DNA of 64,000 bases, taken from positions 1,056,501-1,120,500 of the forward strand of contig WPIO01000116.1 in the NCBI GenBank assembly GCA_009760855.2. The letters are read 5' to 3'. A program made the translations under genes and the position numbers. Origin of the DNA: Cristatella mucedo. Its lineage: Eukaryota > Bryozoa > Phylactolaemata > Cristatellidae. Shown here in pieces: positions 1 to 10,699 of this stretch; within the stretch, counting starts at the first letter, position 1; the number at the start of each line of letters is the position of its first letter. The notes beneath the pieces were generated by a model. It worked only from the letters and a program-made list of their open reading frames with translations, made no database searches and was not told the DNA's origin.

Positions 1-300
1 TTGAAGTCAGCGGGCTGCAAAAGCTTTGAAGTCCGTCGAATATTTCGCCTGACGTCATAATCCCGTCACTGTGGCAAGCATATTGTTAGCAGCGTTATCC
101 TCCGCCTATCGGTGTGGGATGAGAGCTTAGCAGCAGGTTTAGTGACGAACAACTTTTGGTTGGACCAAAGTCAGACAAATATTATTACTTAATTATACCC
201 GTCATACGAATTCGTTTATTCTTTAGATCATATTGTAAGAATACTTTGGAACGTAGTTATGGTGTTAATCGGGCAGCAATTCGGCTACAATGTAGCATGA
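1..300 (-). promoter_or_regulatory. Upstream promoter block of zinc-finger gene copy 1 (gene lies left of the window)
   Basis: Positions 1-300 are a close direct copy (by eye above 90%) of 5818-6115, which sits upstream of the TATA box of gene copy 2. The perfect CRE palindrome TGACGTCA is present at 50-57. In copies 2 and 4 this CRE is about 220-230 nt upstream of the initiator, so the start site for copy 1 would fall about 170 nt beyond the left edge, on the minus strand. Similarity to 5818-6115 stops abruptly just after 300. The role as promoter is inferred from position in the two more complete copies. Confidence 0.5.
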
Positions 301-399
301 TCTCGGTTTGCAGTCCTATTTTACTGTAAGTTAGAGACTACGTCAACACAAACAACGTTCCCAAATCTTATATGGAACTAGCTCAACAGGTTCACGAGC

Positions 400-1020
400 A
401 CTATGTTCTCAACGATTAATCTTCCGTTAATATAAACGAGCAGAGACGCTTCTAATGTCTGACTAAATACCAGCATAATACTCCATAAATCGATCAAAGA
501 CTAATTCAACGACCGGCTGAAAAATTACAGCCTTAAGTGTTCTGACCCTTGATTTGAGCTCCCAACTTCATATTCTCTGACTACAGCTTGTACCTACCTT
601 ACTCCGAACGGAAGGAAGTACCCCGCTAAAAAAAAAAAAAAAAAAATCTGTCCCATCTTAAAATCTTCAAATGTGAATAAAAAAATCTGTACCATCCTAA
701 TACCAGCATTAACCAGGCATTACCGAAATCAAGCCACGAAGGCTGAAGCTTGATAATCGCCTACTAGCACCCATAGGTTCATAAATCAATGCCAGAAGCT
801 TGCAACTGATCAATTGGGAACCAATGGAAAGTGCTAGATTCAGGCTTCATCAGCATTGATGTAATATCTGTATGGAATTTAGGTAATTATTGCCAGGAGC
901 ATGGTAGCTTCCTAATTTCTTACCAGAGCCTTAATTTCCAGTGAAACCAGTAGTATAAATATTTTGGCTCAGAACGTCCAGATTTTTAACGTCTTAATTA
1001 AGGGGCACTAGAAATCCTTA
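400..1020 (+). repeat. Dispersed block Q, first copy
   Basis: This stretch aligns along most of its length with 56730-57350 in the same orientation, and with parts of 50230-50900 and 18550-18900 in reverse. Shared landmarks include the segment at 545-620 and the segment near 690-760. It contains an A-run at about 628-646. No open frame is convincing. It is directly adjacent to the promoter block at 1-300, a junction not seen in the other Q copies. Function is unknown. Confidence 0.45.
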
Positions 1021-1876
1021 AGCAGAAGACCAGCGGGAAGTTAAAAAAAACGTTGTCTTCAAAGCATTTCCGATTGTCCAATTCGTTGATGCCTGAGGAG
1101 GTCATTTACCTACTAACCTTTACCGGTGTATTAATCATTATTTTACTGTGCACCGTGCATTTAGACGGATATGGCCCAATAAATCTTTTGTGATTACTTC
1201 TTCTGAGTTACATTTCTTCTCCTGACTTGATCACATCCACCTATTGTAGAGCAGGTTCGATCGCTTAGATTCTTCATTTATGTGCTCATGAATGCTGACA
1301 TTATGCTTTCTGCCATTAACTAGACGTGCACGCTCATGTCATCAATAGCTATGTTGTATACGTAATTTACAGCCCGTGGTGCTACTGACCAGTCGACCGT
1401 TCTTACTTTGAAGTAATTATAAAGCACATACAAAGATAGCCAGTTCTCTATTGGTACTATATTAGACGTATTGTTATTTTCAATAATATTATTACAAACA
1501 AGAGTTACCGATGTTGGTTAAAGTTGCATGCTAACCAGCTCCTTCTTACTGACGTCAAGCGTGGCCGCTTGTGTTCGCCGACATCGACTTTCTCAGCCGA
1601 ACAGTAATTTTATAAATGGGGAATATGATAAGTGAAAGGTCTTCGGGCATGTAATTTTGAATGCGTAATCAGCTCTCCCCATTCGACACGCTAACGTATT
1701 CCTAACATTTAAACAGAGTTTTCACGTCGTGCTGACATCCCTATGCTTTAATTTGCCATTAATTTAAATATGTGGATCTTGGAATTATGTGAGAGGTATG
1801 ATCGAATAAAACACAGTGCATATCATTTGCAATCATAAGCAAAAGTAAGAACTTCAAACATAAAACAAATATTTAG
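1020..1876. other. Intergenic, no gene recognised
   Basis: About 850 bases downstream of the copy 2 polyA signal. I see no frame with recognisable domains and no match to the other repeat blocks of the window. Confidence 0.4.
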
Positions 1877-1882
1877 TTTATT
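1877..1882 (-). other. Polyadenylation signal AATAAA of copy 2
   Basis: The minus strand reads AATAAA about 19 nt after the TAA stop of the zinc-finger exon (stop at 1901-1903). Its placement fits a short 3' UTR and supports this being the true 3' end of the gene. Confidence 0.5.
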
Positions 1883-1900
1883 CTCAATCAACCTCCATCT

Positions 1901-2577
1901 TTACCCGTCTGACTGCAGTGTAATTACGAAAACGTTGTGACAGTTCTTCTGGTGGGTCTTTAAGTATTGCCTTCGAGTGTAGGCAACATCACATTTATCA
2001 CAGGCAAAAGGACGTTCTCCAGTGTGAACCAGTTGGTGAGAGCTAAGATGGTCCCTGCGTGCAAAGGTTTGTTCACACACTGAGCATGCATAGGGTCTCT
2101 CGCCCGTATGAGTCATCAAGTGACTGCTCAAATGTGCAGACTGGGTAAATTTCTTGTCGCAGTACGTGCATTCGTAGGGCCTTTCTCCTGTGTGGGTTCT
2201 GACGTGTGCCTTTAAATTGCACGCCTGAGAGAAAACCTTGCCGCATGACTCACAACTGTACTCCTTTTTTTCACACGGCTGTCCAATATTGTATCATTGT
2301 TTTTCTTCTTTAATCGATAGCCTGACACGTTTGCTCGTGGTTTCTCCAGACTCACTTTCATGTAGGGTCGGATCATTCGCAATCTCCATCGTGTCAATCG
2401 GTTCAGGGTTTGCAGGTGCCCGGCGTTTCCTTGAAGGAATTTGCCTCTCTTCAGAATGTCCTGTTAAGTTGGATGGTTTACGAGCTGGCTCAGCAATACT
2501 GGGAGCTTTGTCGAGATCATTACTGTTGAATTCAGATGATGGTGGGCTTTGCGAATGCTGTGACTTTAGCTCAGTTT
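1901..2577 (-). CDS. Terminal exon: basic/acidic linker plus four C2H2 zinc fingers, with one in-frame TGA
   Basis: The exon starts after the acceptor ATTGTAG (AG at 2579-2578) in phase 1, giving Glu-Thr-Glu-Leu-Lys. About 93 codons rich in Ser, Pro, Glu, Lys and Arg follow, with NLS-like clusters RKRRAP and SKRVR. An in-frame TGA lies at 2294-2296. The same frame then continues through four fingers: CESC..H-x3-H, CTYC..H-x3-H, CSVC..H-x3-H and CDKC..H-x4-H. All cysteines and histidines are intact, and the HTGERP linkers are typical of Kruppel-type fingers. A short tail ends at TAA (1901-1903). The exon has 677 nt, i.e. two nt plus 225 codons. Because the frame stays open and domain-coherent on both sides of the TGA, the stop is probably a recent nonsense change, perhaps from CGA by CpG decay. 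Readthrough or a sequencing error are alternatives. I cannot assign a named family. Confidence 0.75.
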
Positions 2578-4094
2578 CTACAATAGTTGAAATATAATAT
2601 GTTAATATTGTCATCGCAAACAATAAGGAGAACTTTATTTTATGGGAAATATGTTGGGAGTAATCCGTACAATATTCCTGTCTCTGTCGTAATAGCCAAT
2701 ATGCTAAACTATTGGCAGTAAATCAAATTATTTTGTAAAAGTGAAACGTCCGCCACATACACATTTTCTAAGAAAATCATGACGTTAAACTGCTGATGGG
2801 ATGTCACAGTCTTTAATCAGTCAATATCTCCAAGATTTTGAGCTTTACTTGGATAGCACAGCATTTCTTACGAAATCCTTCACACGGTTCAGTTAGAAGC
2901 GGTTAGACCTGCACCCCTACATTATAAATGTGCAGTGGGTGGAATGTTTTATTTTCCTTGTTCGGACAAGCTGAAACCACGTAATTGGTTGATAACTGCT
3001 ACCACTTTCCATCTTGCCACACTGCAGCCGAAGAGATCATTATTGTACCTATAAGGCAACGGCCTAGGCAAATGTATTGGTGACTTATTACTTTGTTATC
3101 AGATGATATCCTTGTCTACGTGGAGAGCGTTAGATCAAACTATTGATTAAGTACTTTGGATACAATGATATGGTTCATTTTTTTTTAAATTGAACGGCAA
3201 AGCCGATGAAAGCATACATACAAGTGGATTGGTATTCGTTTAAAAAACGTAGCTCCGATGCAACACGGCTGGAAACAACATGGAAATACCCTAACGTGTC
3301 ATACATTTTTAATGCCCCCTGATGTTGGTTATTAAGCCTTACAAACTGGCGCGATCAATTTGTATACCTATTTGAGATAAAACTCAAGCATGCCAGTTAG
3401 ATCAGAGCAAGGTGAAGGAGCTCCCCAGCAAAATGGGGACATCCGTTTTTTAAAAGAATTATTATTAATATTTTAGAACCTAGTAATATGAATACTACCT
3501 TTTGTTGTTTGAGCTTATATTGTGGAAGGATTAGTCTTAGCTTGCATTACTCGTCCCTTCAGACAGAGGTCATGGCTGAGTGATAAGAACCTCTGCATTC
3601 TGCAGAAAGACATATTGCTCTCGATTGGCTCCCGGACTACAAACTTCGATTTCATAAATTGACTAGAAACAAGTTGCTCTGCAAAAGCAATTCCGTTTTT
3701 AGGCCATGGAAACTAGAAAACCTGCAATAGTAATAGGCACAAACATAAACTCTCTTATGTTTTGAAATTCGTGATGGAATAATTTACAGATCCGCTCAGC
3801 AGAATCTTTGTCAATTTAAAGTGGGTCACTGTTAGATCAAGAATTAAATTATCTAGAGAATGTGGCAAGTAAGTCGCGTAAGCATATTATGCACAGGCCA
3901 ACTTCGCATCGCCTTTGAGGCTTACCAAGAACGTTTTTAAAGTTTCAAGCTAAACCTAACACTGACAGGAACCCACAACTTTTGGGTCACTTTACGACTA
4001 AAAAACCTTCACACATTACTGAAGCCCGAAATCTACGGATTGTTTCGTTGCAATCTTAGACGTAATGCTGCAGGCAGCTGACAAGGAAACTTAC

Positions 4095-4145
4095 CCATGT
4101 TTTTGTACTCGTCTTCAGCATATTTCCAGAACGCCTGAATTATTT
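4095..4145 (-). CDS. 51-nt symmetric phase-1 mini-exon of copy 2
   Basis: The acceptor ATGTAG is followed by 51 nt and the donor G|GTAAGTTT. In phase 1 it encodes EIIQAFWKYAEDEYKNM, with the last base joining the next exon to give Glu. The copy 4 equivalent (45004-45054) has the same length, the same splice sites and the related peptide EIIQAFWRNIEEEYENI. Length, frame and Phe-Trp motif are all kept while many bases differ, which supports a real exon. The terminal Met in copy 2 is in frame with the zinc-finger exon and has the context AACATGG. Confidence 0.7.
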
Positions 4146-4584
4146 CTACATTGAATAGAATGCCCATATCACTGCATCAGCATACGAAAGGTGTATGACA
4201 AATTTCTCTAGAATCTCTAAATACATGTTCGAAACACTTATTCGCTCGGTCAAGAACATCTTTAATCGCAGACGAAATTCGATTGCAACTCAGCAGAACG
4301 AAATATCTTAGGTCAATAAACACTGAATTTAGACAAGCTGCCACAGTAGTGAGACAATTGGACGAGCTGGCAGACAAGCATTGATTAAAGCCAAATTATA
4401 ACTAAGTGCCATCTGCACGAAAGTCGAAACCTAGTCTACAATGACCTAGCAATCTCATCGGAAAGAGGAAGAGCATAAAGCTGAAAGGAAGCAACCCAAT
4501 CACAGAGTCCTGTGTTGCCACAGATTTCAACACTTCCTCGAAGGATGTTTGGAAGCTTAAGTCCATAATCGGGAGTCTTTTAAT

Positions 4585-5005
4585 GAGATGACTGGTCTTC
4601 AGGTCCTTCACCACCTCAGGTCCTGGGTGGACAATAAATTAGCTGTCCCATTTCTCCCATTAAAGACCTATGCCGGCAGAAGCTTTGGCTCAGCAGGTTC
4701 TAGACTGTGGAAGTCGCTCCCACATTTCTTACGAAATGAGAGCTAAGAGTAATTAAATCCTGCAGCCGATTATGACTCATTCTTTACAGCGGTCCTGAGC
4801 TGCAACTTGCGAGCTAATTACTACCTCAACTGCTCTCCTGACTATGCTATGCTTCCCAATTTCTCTTTGTTGAGTGAAACTAAGTCTATTGGCTACCGAA
4901 TGCGTACCTGAAGCTGCTTAGGCTGTGAGTGTGCTATACAAAACTCTCCTGCATAGCAGTCACATAGTCTTTATGACATTGTTAGTTACGAACGGAAATA
5001 AATTA
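4585..5005 (+). mobile_element. LINE B 3' fragment in intron of copy 2
   Basis: Matches the C-terminal part and 3' UTR of the LINE B copies at 31788-32550 and 23095-23800 (landmarks: the segment encoding DNKLAVPF and the terminal part near 4930-4990). LINE B pieces lie next to the same intron block in copy 3 (12890-13020) and copy 4 (43310-43720) in the same relative orientation, so the insertion predates these duplications. Frames are broken. Confidence 0.65.
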
Positions 5006-5558
5006 AATTGCATTATAAATACCAGTTCGTATTTTGAAGTACTTCTGCTTTTCTCATAGATCTTTATCGCACTACGTTCTTCAGTGAATACTGAGCGGAA
5101 ATAGTACCCTGACTCATAAGGCCCCCACGTGACTTTCTGGAGTAGCATATGGCGAATCTCTAATTTACTTACACGCAGGCACAGAAGCACCTCAAGAGAT
5201 TCCTTTTTTCTCAAGCAGGCAATATAGAACATTTGATCAATATCCTAAATTTATAATTACAGACCAAAGGCTCTTACTAACTGACCAATAATGATTATTT
5301 TGTACTAATTCAGTGATGCAAGGGACTTAAAATAAAATATATTATGATAGCTCAGAAAGATATAGCATAACAGTAGTAGTCAAACATAAGACAAGTTATT
5401 AAAGTCAGCGGTAACGTTAGATTAAGACACGCGTCATTTGCTTATCCGACGGCATGCTCTCTCAAGCACCAGATGAGGAACAGGTCTTTGAAACAAACAA
5501 TTAATGAATCCTAGCAACCAAAGATGGCAGTGGCAAAACTGTATCAGCAACTGCTTAC

Positions 5559-5644
5559 CGGCTGGTAAACAGACTTGCCTGCCTCTGCAGCTGAGCGACA
5601 AGTTTTCTGAATGGAACGATCCTAACCGTCTCCGTCGTAATACT
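5559..5644 (-). other. 5' UTR exon of copy 2
   Basis: Runs from the initiator A at 5644 (TCAGTA on the minus strand) to the donor CCG|GTAAGC. The copy 4 equivalent is 41862-41946 (85 nt against 86 nt), with matching initiator and donor. It contains no ATG opening a long frame. Confidence 0.6.
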
Positions 5645-5659
5645 GACATTCCCAGCTAC

Positions 5660-5880
5660 CCTCAGCGCCTTATATTCTGGCACAATCAGATGTCATAAGT
5701 CTAACGTAGCGAGAGCTAATCCCCTGGCTATGCTATAAACTAAACAAATTAATAATCTAATTATGAGTTAATTTTTAAACCTAACGATCGAATTCTGGTT
5801 ATATTGCTCTACCTTATTTGAAGTCAGTGGGCTGCAAAAGCTTTGAAGTCAGTCGGATATTTCGCCTGACGTCATAATCC
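5660..5880 (-). promoter_or_regulatory. Promoter of copy 2: TATA box, degraded proximal CRE, distal CRE
   Basis: AATATAAGG lies at 5676-5668 with its first TATA T exactly 30 nt upstream of the initiator A (5644). The proximal site reads TGACATC (5695-5689) where copy 4 has TGACGTC. A perfect TGACGTCA is at 5867-5874. The spacing of these elements is the same in copy 4. The CRE motif suggests CREB/ATF-type control, by motif knowledge only. Confidence 0.6.
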
Positions 5881-6115
5881 CGTCACTGTGGCAAGTGTAT
5901 TGTTAGCAGCGTTATCCTCCGCCTATCGGTGTGGGATGAGAGCTTAGCAGCAGGTTTACTGACGAACAACTTTTGGTTTGGCCAAAGTCAGACAAATATC
6001 AATATTTAATTATAGTCGTCATACGAATTCGTGTATTCTTTAGATCATTTAGTAAGAATACTTTGGAACGTAGGTCTGGTCTTAATCGGGCAGCAATTCG
6101 GCTACAATGTAGCAT
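5818..6115 (-). repeat. Promoter block P, second copy
   Basis: Direct repeat of 1-300; similarity ends sharply at about 6115. A diverged inverted relative is at 41500-41700. Confidence 0.65.
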
Positions 6116-6119
6116 GACA

Positions 6120-7170
6120 GGTTGTTTCTGGTTCAATAATACTTTGAGCTTTTTTAGTTTAAAATTCCATTTTCCAACGACTGTGCAATATAAATGGTGT
6201 GAATAGTTTATGAGCCTCGTTGAGCAATGTGAGCTTCATTCATCGTAGAAAGCCACAAAGAGTTTCACATGGAATGGCATAAGCCTGTCTAGCAAGTTAT
6301 GTCCGTGACTCAGCTTAGGGCTCATCCCATCGGGGTAGCCATTTTCTCGTCAATGATGCCTAAGCATTCTTCCCAATGTACTTTTACTGCATGGATTCTT
6401 AGTCTTTTCTAAAAAGAAATTTGTTAATTCTCCGGAAAGTTTAGTTCAGAAACTTAATCAATCCTGCTACTCTTATGTGATTCAACCTGGGCTGCTTTTG
6501 AAATAGGTCAATATACACAATATATTGTTTTCATTTTAAGATCCAGATCCTGTCAAAGGCGAGGGCAGTCATTATTGGACCTCACTCTTTATAGGTCTAC
6601 GCAGTATGTCTCGAGAGAAAGCGACCCACCTTAACAAATTCTTATAAGGCTATTTGAAAAAATTGCTACACTTTTTAGCCGCTGAAAATATTCATACTTA
6701 CATTGAATTTATTGAGGGCTCAGCGTTACACGTGGACCTCTTGAGTGACAGTCCTGGCTGTGTGCAGGGATAGCGGTCAGGTTTGTGCCGTCGCACCTTG
6801 GGGGATGGGCAACTAGAGTTTTCGTACGAAACCCTTTATGACGCACCTCTTAGTGACGAAGTCCTACAGAGACCCATTACCACTATTTCGTTAGTTTAAC
6901 ATTTTAGTGTATTTTAGTGCATATGCAGGCAGGAAAAAAGAATAAAAAAGTTTTCCTTTTCCGTTTTCATTAGCTTGAAATTTAGCAGGACATTCAGTTC
7001 ACTAATCATAATAAATATCGAACTGTTTAACAAAATAAAAAAAAATAACAAATTGTTTATGAAAACAAAGAGCACTTGGTAACACTCGGCATATACTTTT
7101 ATCGGTCTAGCATCACCTGAAATATGTACTTGTTTACCTTAGCATTGGTTAGTGCCCACTAGCATAGCCA
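6120..7170. other. No gene recognised
   Basis: About 1 kb upstream of copy 2. It has no recognisable domain, repeat or splice-consistent exon. Confidence 0.35.
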
Positions 7171-7179
7171 TTTGCTGGC

Positions 7180-7330
7180 CCATACAGGTAACCCACTTGA
7201 CGCCACAGAGCACGTGTCGCGTAAAGGGCGTTACCCACCTTCGGCCACAAATGCCTTCATCAGCGAATTGCATAGTGGCAAACGTATCATACCAGAGAGC
7301 TTTCGTACGCTGTTCTGTGCATTATACCGT
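7180..7330 (+). repeat. 150-bp direct repeat, left copy (partner 9431-9585)
   Basis: About 85% identical to 9431-9585 over some 150 nt with no gaps. One frame is open through both copies up to the point where TGT in this copy is TGA in the other (landmark peptides NPLDA and SGKRI). Substitutions are mostly amino-acid changing, so current coding is doubtful. The pair flanks the decayed zinc-finger copy. Confidence 0.6.
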
Positions 7331-7737
7331 GTAGGTAACAACCAAATATTGACATTTCTTAATCAAGCTCTTAATTACAAAATGTCTTAAGGTAAATTAA
7401 GTATTTTTAGAGCTCTGTCCGAACGACCTAACGAGTGCGTCATTCCTTATCAGAAACTTAGTAGTTTACGGTTGAATTAGATACGCAAGTGAGCTTCTTA
7501 GTGACTATATTGTTTTAGGAATTGACTCATAAAGGTGCTTCAGCAGCACAGCAAGCAAGCTATCGAGTTAGTGCACACTGCTTATAGTCTCCTTTAGTCG
7601 TTATCGTTCAGTCATTTTACCAGGACTGCGTCAGGTACTCTCTAAAATGAGGAAAAGTGATATTTAAAATCAAGAAAAACAATTTGAGCGCTTACAAAAA
7701 AGCACCTAACAAAAAATGGTCACGGAGCGTTGATTAA

Positions 7738-7990
7738 GTTGTAAAGTGGTTTGCCCCGACCAAGGTCTGTTCGAGGTCGTTGGCTTAAGTCCCGCGGCAT
7801 ACATGAAGCGCCTGAATAGAGATTAAGTTCTCTTTTATCTCTGTACAAATACGTTATATTACGTCATTATACCATATATTACATTGCCTGGAAAGTAATC
7901 TGGGTCTTAGCCAAGGAGCTTAGGTTTTTCCTTGATCCACATCTTAGGATTGAGTTCGGAGGCACGAGACCCTTTATTTCCTCCTGTAAG
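7738..7990 (+). mobile_element. tRNA-derived SINE, long form, 5'-truncated
   Basis: Contains the part between A and B boxes, a worn B box near 7785-7800, and the tail with AGAGATTAAGTTCTCT (about 7816-7831). Beyond the tail, 7870-7985 matches 57660-57790, including a second B-box-like stretch (GGATTGAGTTC at about 7947). So two copies in this window share an extended 3' part not seen in the short SINEs. Confidence 0.65.
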
Positions 7991-8114
7991 CTGTAGTGAT
8001 TGCCACTTAGGCTCATCATCATCGCTAAACCAGTGAGCTGTCCTAACCTTAATGTTACATTCGACTCATTGTTATATATACTCATATGAATATTATAAGA
8101 ATATATCGCTATAT

Positions 8115-8117
<3 letters not shown>

Positions 8118-8149
<32 letters not shown>

Positions 8150-8150
8150 C
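8118..8150. repeat. (AT)n microsatellite
   Basis: Uninterrupted AT dinucleotide run. Confidence 0.9.
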
Positions 8151-8789
8151 AGTTATACTAATTTATATAAATATTAAAATTTACACCTACTACATGTCAA
8201 TTTTAATTACCACAAATAAGCAAAGATGATGTGCACGCATCGCAAAACAATTTCGAAATAGCCCTGAAATCACCGAAAGCTGTTTATTAGGCATCCCTCT
8301 GAATCGTCGCACGAGTGATTATACATTTTTCTGTTTTGTCTAGTATCCTGACCGTTGCCTTTCTTTCTGTAGTACTCCTGTTGTGAAACATTTTTATACC
8401 ATGATGTCTATAACCTATAGCTGGGTTTTCGGGAGATTTTTGTCATAGCTTGATGTCAATCTTTATCAAAATACAAGTGGAAAATGAAGGCGTTTAATTT
8501 ACAGGGAATTATTCAATCCAGCAAATATTTTGTTGAAACCACGTGCTTCTGCAAGATTCTCGATTTGGCTATCCTAGGATGTACCTGACGAATTTATTAT
8601 GCTGGTACATATATTTTTAGTGAGCTTTCAGTTAACTTGCAGGAAGTTAACAATTGTTAATAGCCACCAGTAATTATGTGACAGCAAAAGTAATTCATTA
8701 CGTCACATCATCAATGAAATTGAAATCAAAATGAAATTATTAGCATTGCAAATCCCCATCGTTTGCTAGCAAAAGAATGCTCTTCCCAC

Positions 8790-9130
8790 GTGGAGCAGCT
8801 CGTAAAACCTTGAACGGTCATCTCATGCACTCTCAGCACGAAGATAACCTATCGGGTGTCTCGGCCCCCACCCGTGACTCAGCACGTTGGTAGATAACTG
8901 AGCTTGCTGCTTAAGTTTTCTTCGGCAGTAGGTGCATTATTATCGCATTACCCAGCGTGAGCTCTCACATTTTTGCCTTGAAATTGCATGCCTAAGAAAT
9001 ACTAAGTGGCAAGCCAAACAGCAGCCATATTTTTAAACGAACGTCAACCTCAGTAGCAATCTTTCGTCTTGAAATCGACTGCTTATCAAACTCACTTGCA
9101 GACGTCATCTAATCGTCACTAAACGTTCAA
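8790..9130 (-). pseudogene. Decayed zinc-finger exon (copy 3)
   Basis: On the minus strand, 8865-9020 aligns with fingers 1-2 of copy 2 (2096-2270). Recognisable pieces include the region matching the CTYC knuckle and the stretch around 8980-8996 matching the QACNLKA segment (copy 2 around 2213-2230). 9040-9110 aligns with the linker at 2305-2380. Stops and indels interrupt all frames and several cysteine codons are lost. It lies at about the expected distance (allowing for a 1-kb LINE insertion) from the intron block at 13030-13735, so I group them as one dead copy. That grouping is inference. Confidence 0.5.
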
Positions 9131-9430
9131 GGACTCTTTATGTTATACATTTTTTTTACTTCTTCTTCATTTTAAGATACTTGGTGTTTTCTTTAAGCAG
9201 TTTCTCTAATATATCTGGTATTGAATTGGTCTGATCAATAAGTATGCCATACTTATCGCAGCTTTGTTCCCTATTTATGGCAGCTAAAATTAGGTACTCT
9301 GAATCATGGGATTTTGCTCAGTTTTCCTAACATTTTTGCAAAAATGATTTATCTAAAAAATCAGAGTTAGGAATTTAGTGAGTTTTTTCACAATATCATC
9401 TTCAGGTCTAAAATGAGAGTGTATAGGGGT

Positions 9431-9585
9431 ACATACAGGTAACCCGCTTGACGCATCAGTGCACGTGTCCCGTAAAGGGTGTTCCCCACCTGTGGCCACA
9501 AATGCCTTCTTCAGCGAATTGTATAGTGGCAAACGTATCGTACTAGAGTGCTTTCGAGTGCTGTTCTGAGCATTAAAACCGAGTA
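9431..9585 (+). repeat. 150-bp direct repeat, right copy (partner 7180-7330)
   Basis: See the left copy. The two copies lie about 2.25 kb apart in the same orientation, with the decayed zinc-finger exon and a SINE between them. Confidence 0.6.
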
Positions 9586-9654
9586 TGCAAAAAGCGATTC
9601 TATGTAAAAATAATATAACATAAATATCTACGTATTAAGTAAAATAATACCGAT

Positions 9655-9890
9655 AGCGAAAATTGTAATAAATATAATGATAGAGAGCTCTCAGAGATAT
9701 CAATCTCTTTCCACGTGCTTTAAGTTAGCTGCAAAGGAAAGACGATTTAAAGGTTAGTAGCAATGTAGTTCGGTGTGACCAGCACAAGGTCAGCATGTAA
9801 GCGCTGTTAGCTGCAGCATGCTCAGTGTCAGCAGGCATGAGCACATAGAAGTCAAATGACAGGGAATCACCAAATGCTGTGATGGTCATG
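9655..9890 (-). mobile_element. LINE A 3' fragment
   Basis: Diverged LINE A 3' UTR on the minus strand, including a worn terminal hairpin at about 9685-9720 and the CATGCTGAC-type motifs of the UTR. Confidence 0.55.
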
Positions 9891-9899
9891 CAATTGATC

Positions 9900-10690
9900 T
9901 ATATCTTTAAATCCACAAGGCCAAAAAGATCACGTCGGTGTTAAGCAGAAGAGTTTCAACAGCTCGCTTTTATTGTAAGCAGCTTTTGGTATGCATTCGG
10001 TAGCCAAGAGACTTCATCACACACAACGAAGAGAAAGAGAGTAGATTAGCAGAATCAGGTATGCAGTTCCTTTTGTGAGTAGCATGGAAGTAGCACCTCA
10101 GGACGACTGGAAAGGATGAGCCATGATCTGATGACAGCAGGAGAGTAGTTGCATAACTATTTTGCAGGCGAGGTCGTCAGTCTATGACCTACGGAGCTTC
10201 TGTGGCCAGCTGTCTTTAAGCAGAAGAGCAGAACGGCTAACTTATCGTCCATGCTGGACGTAACGGCATGAGCAGGAGGAACAAGTGCAGTTGTTCAGCT
10301 AGATATGAAGGTGCCAAGCCGTGGCCGGCTTAGTGGGTCAGGTTAAGAACTTTCCACTTTGTATCGATCGATCCACCGGCAACCATCGTTGTGCTTTTAG
10401 AAAGTTAGACACATGGTCAAACCAATGGGATTTGAAAGCTAGCCTTGCAGCCATATTCATAGCCATCAGCAAAAACATAGTTGCTTTATTTGGTAGCCCA
10501 GCTAAAAGGGCGTTTCAATAAACAAGCCGAAACAGAGCTTAGAAGCTAGTTTAATATTTGGCAAGGTGATGTGGAAGACGACCACTAATCTTAGATAGGG
10601 ATAAGACGTGATGGCTAGCTGTACAAGCAGTAGTCTGAGTGAGCTGGGCTTAAAGCGACCGTTTTTAGTGAGTCTGCGGTCTGTGGATGA
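9900..10690 (-). mobile_element. LINE B fragment, C-terminal region and 3' end
   Basis: Minus-strand similarity to 23095-23800 and to the reverse of 31788-32550. Landmarks include the segment encoding the LAPSY motif (about 10305-10320) and the residues preceding LPKKA (about 10495-10520). Frames are broken by stops. Confidence 0.65.
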
Positions 10691-10699
10691 TGCATTCAA

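Larger units (their letters stand above)
1877..5905 (-). pseudogene. C2H2 zinc-finger gene copy 2: promoter, UTR exon, one mini-exon, zinc-finger exon
   Basis: Reading on the minus strand the parts are: CRE (5867-5874), TATA box (5668-5676), initiator (5644), a UTR exon to 5559 with donor CCG|GTAAGC, a 51-nt phase-1 exon (4145-4095), and a terminal exon (2577-1901) with four C2H2 fingers, followed by AATAAA. The two coding exons join in frame. Compared with copy 4, the interval from UTR donor to the shared intron block is about 160 nt instead of about 1075, so the first two coding exons appear deleted. The zinc-finger exon has one in-frame TGA (2294-2296). This makes it probably a pseudogene. 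The mini-exon ends with an in-frame ATG in good context, so a shortened N-terminus is conceivable. The product would be a nuclear DNA-binding protein by family knowledge; targets are unknown. Confidence 0.6.
2620..5940 (-). repeat. Inverted-duplication arm carrying gene copy 2 (partner about 41510-46600)
   Basis: Reading the minus strand from about 5940 to 2950, collinear similarity to the plus strand of 41.5-46.6 kb is visible in blocks: promoter, UTR exon, the 5180-5400 intron block (partner 43020-43290), the 51-nt exon, 3700-4010 (partner 45100-45480), 3300-3440 (partner 45770-45900) and 2990-3250 (partner 46330-46590). Identity by eye is roughly 70-80%, so the duplication is old. Similarity fades near 2950. 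Confidence 0.65.

Noticed and set aside
2238-2597. 119-codon plus-strand frame
   Set aside because: Antisense to the linker of the zinc-finger exon, whose splice phase and finger motifs identify the minus strand as coding.
7180-9585. Short LTR retrotransposon between the 150-bp repeats
   Set aside because: No TG..CA termini, primer-binding site, polypurine tract, gag/pol or clear target duplication; the interior contains a decayed zinc-finger exon and a SINE.
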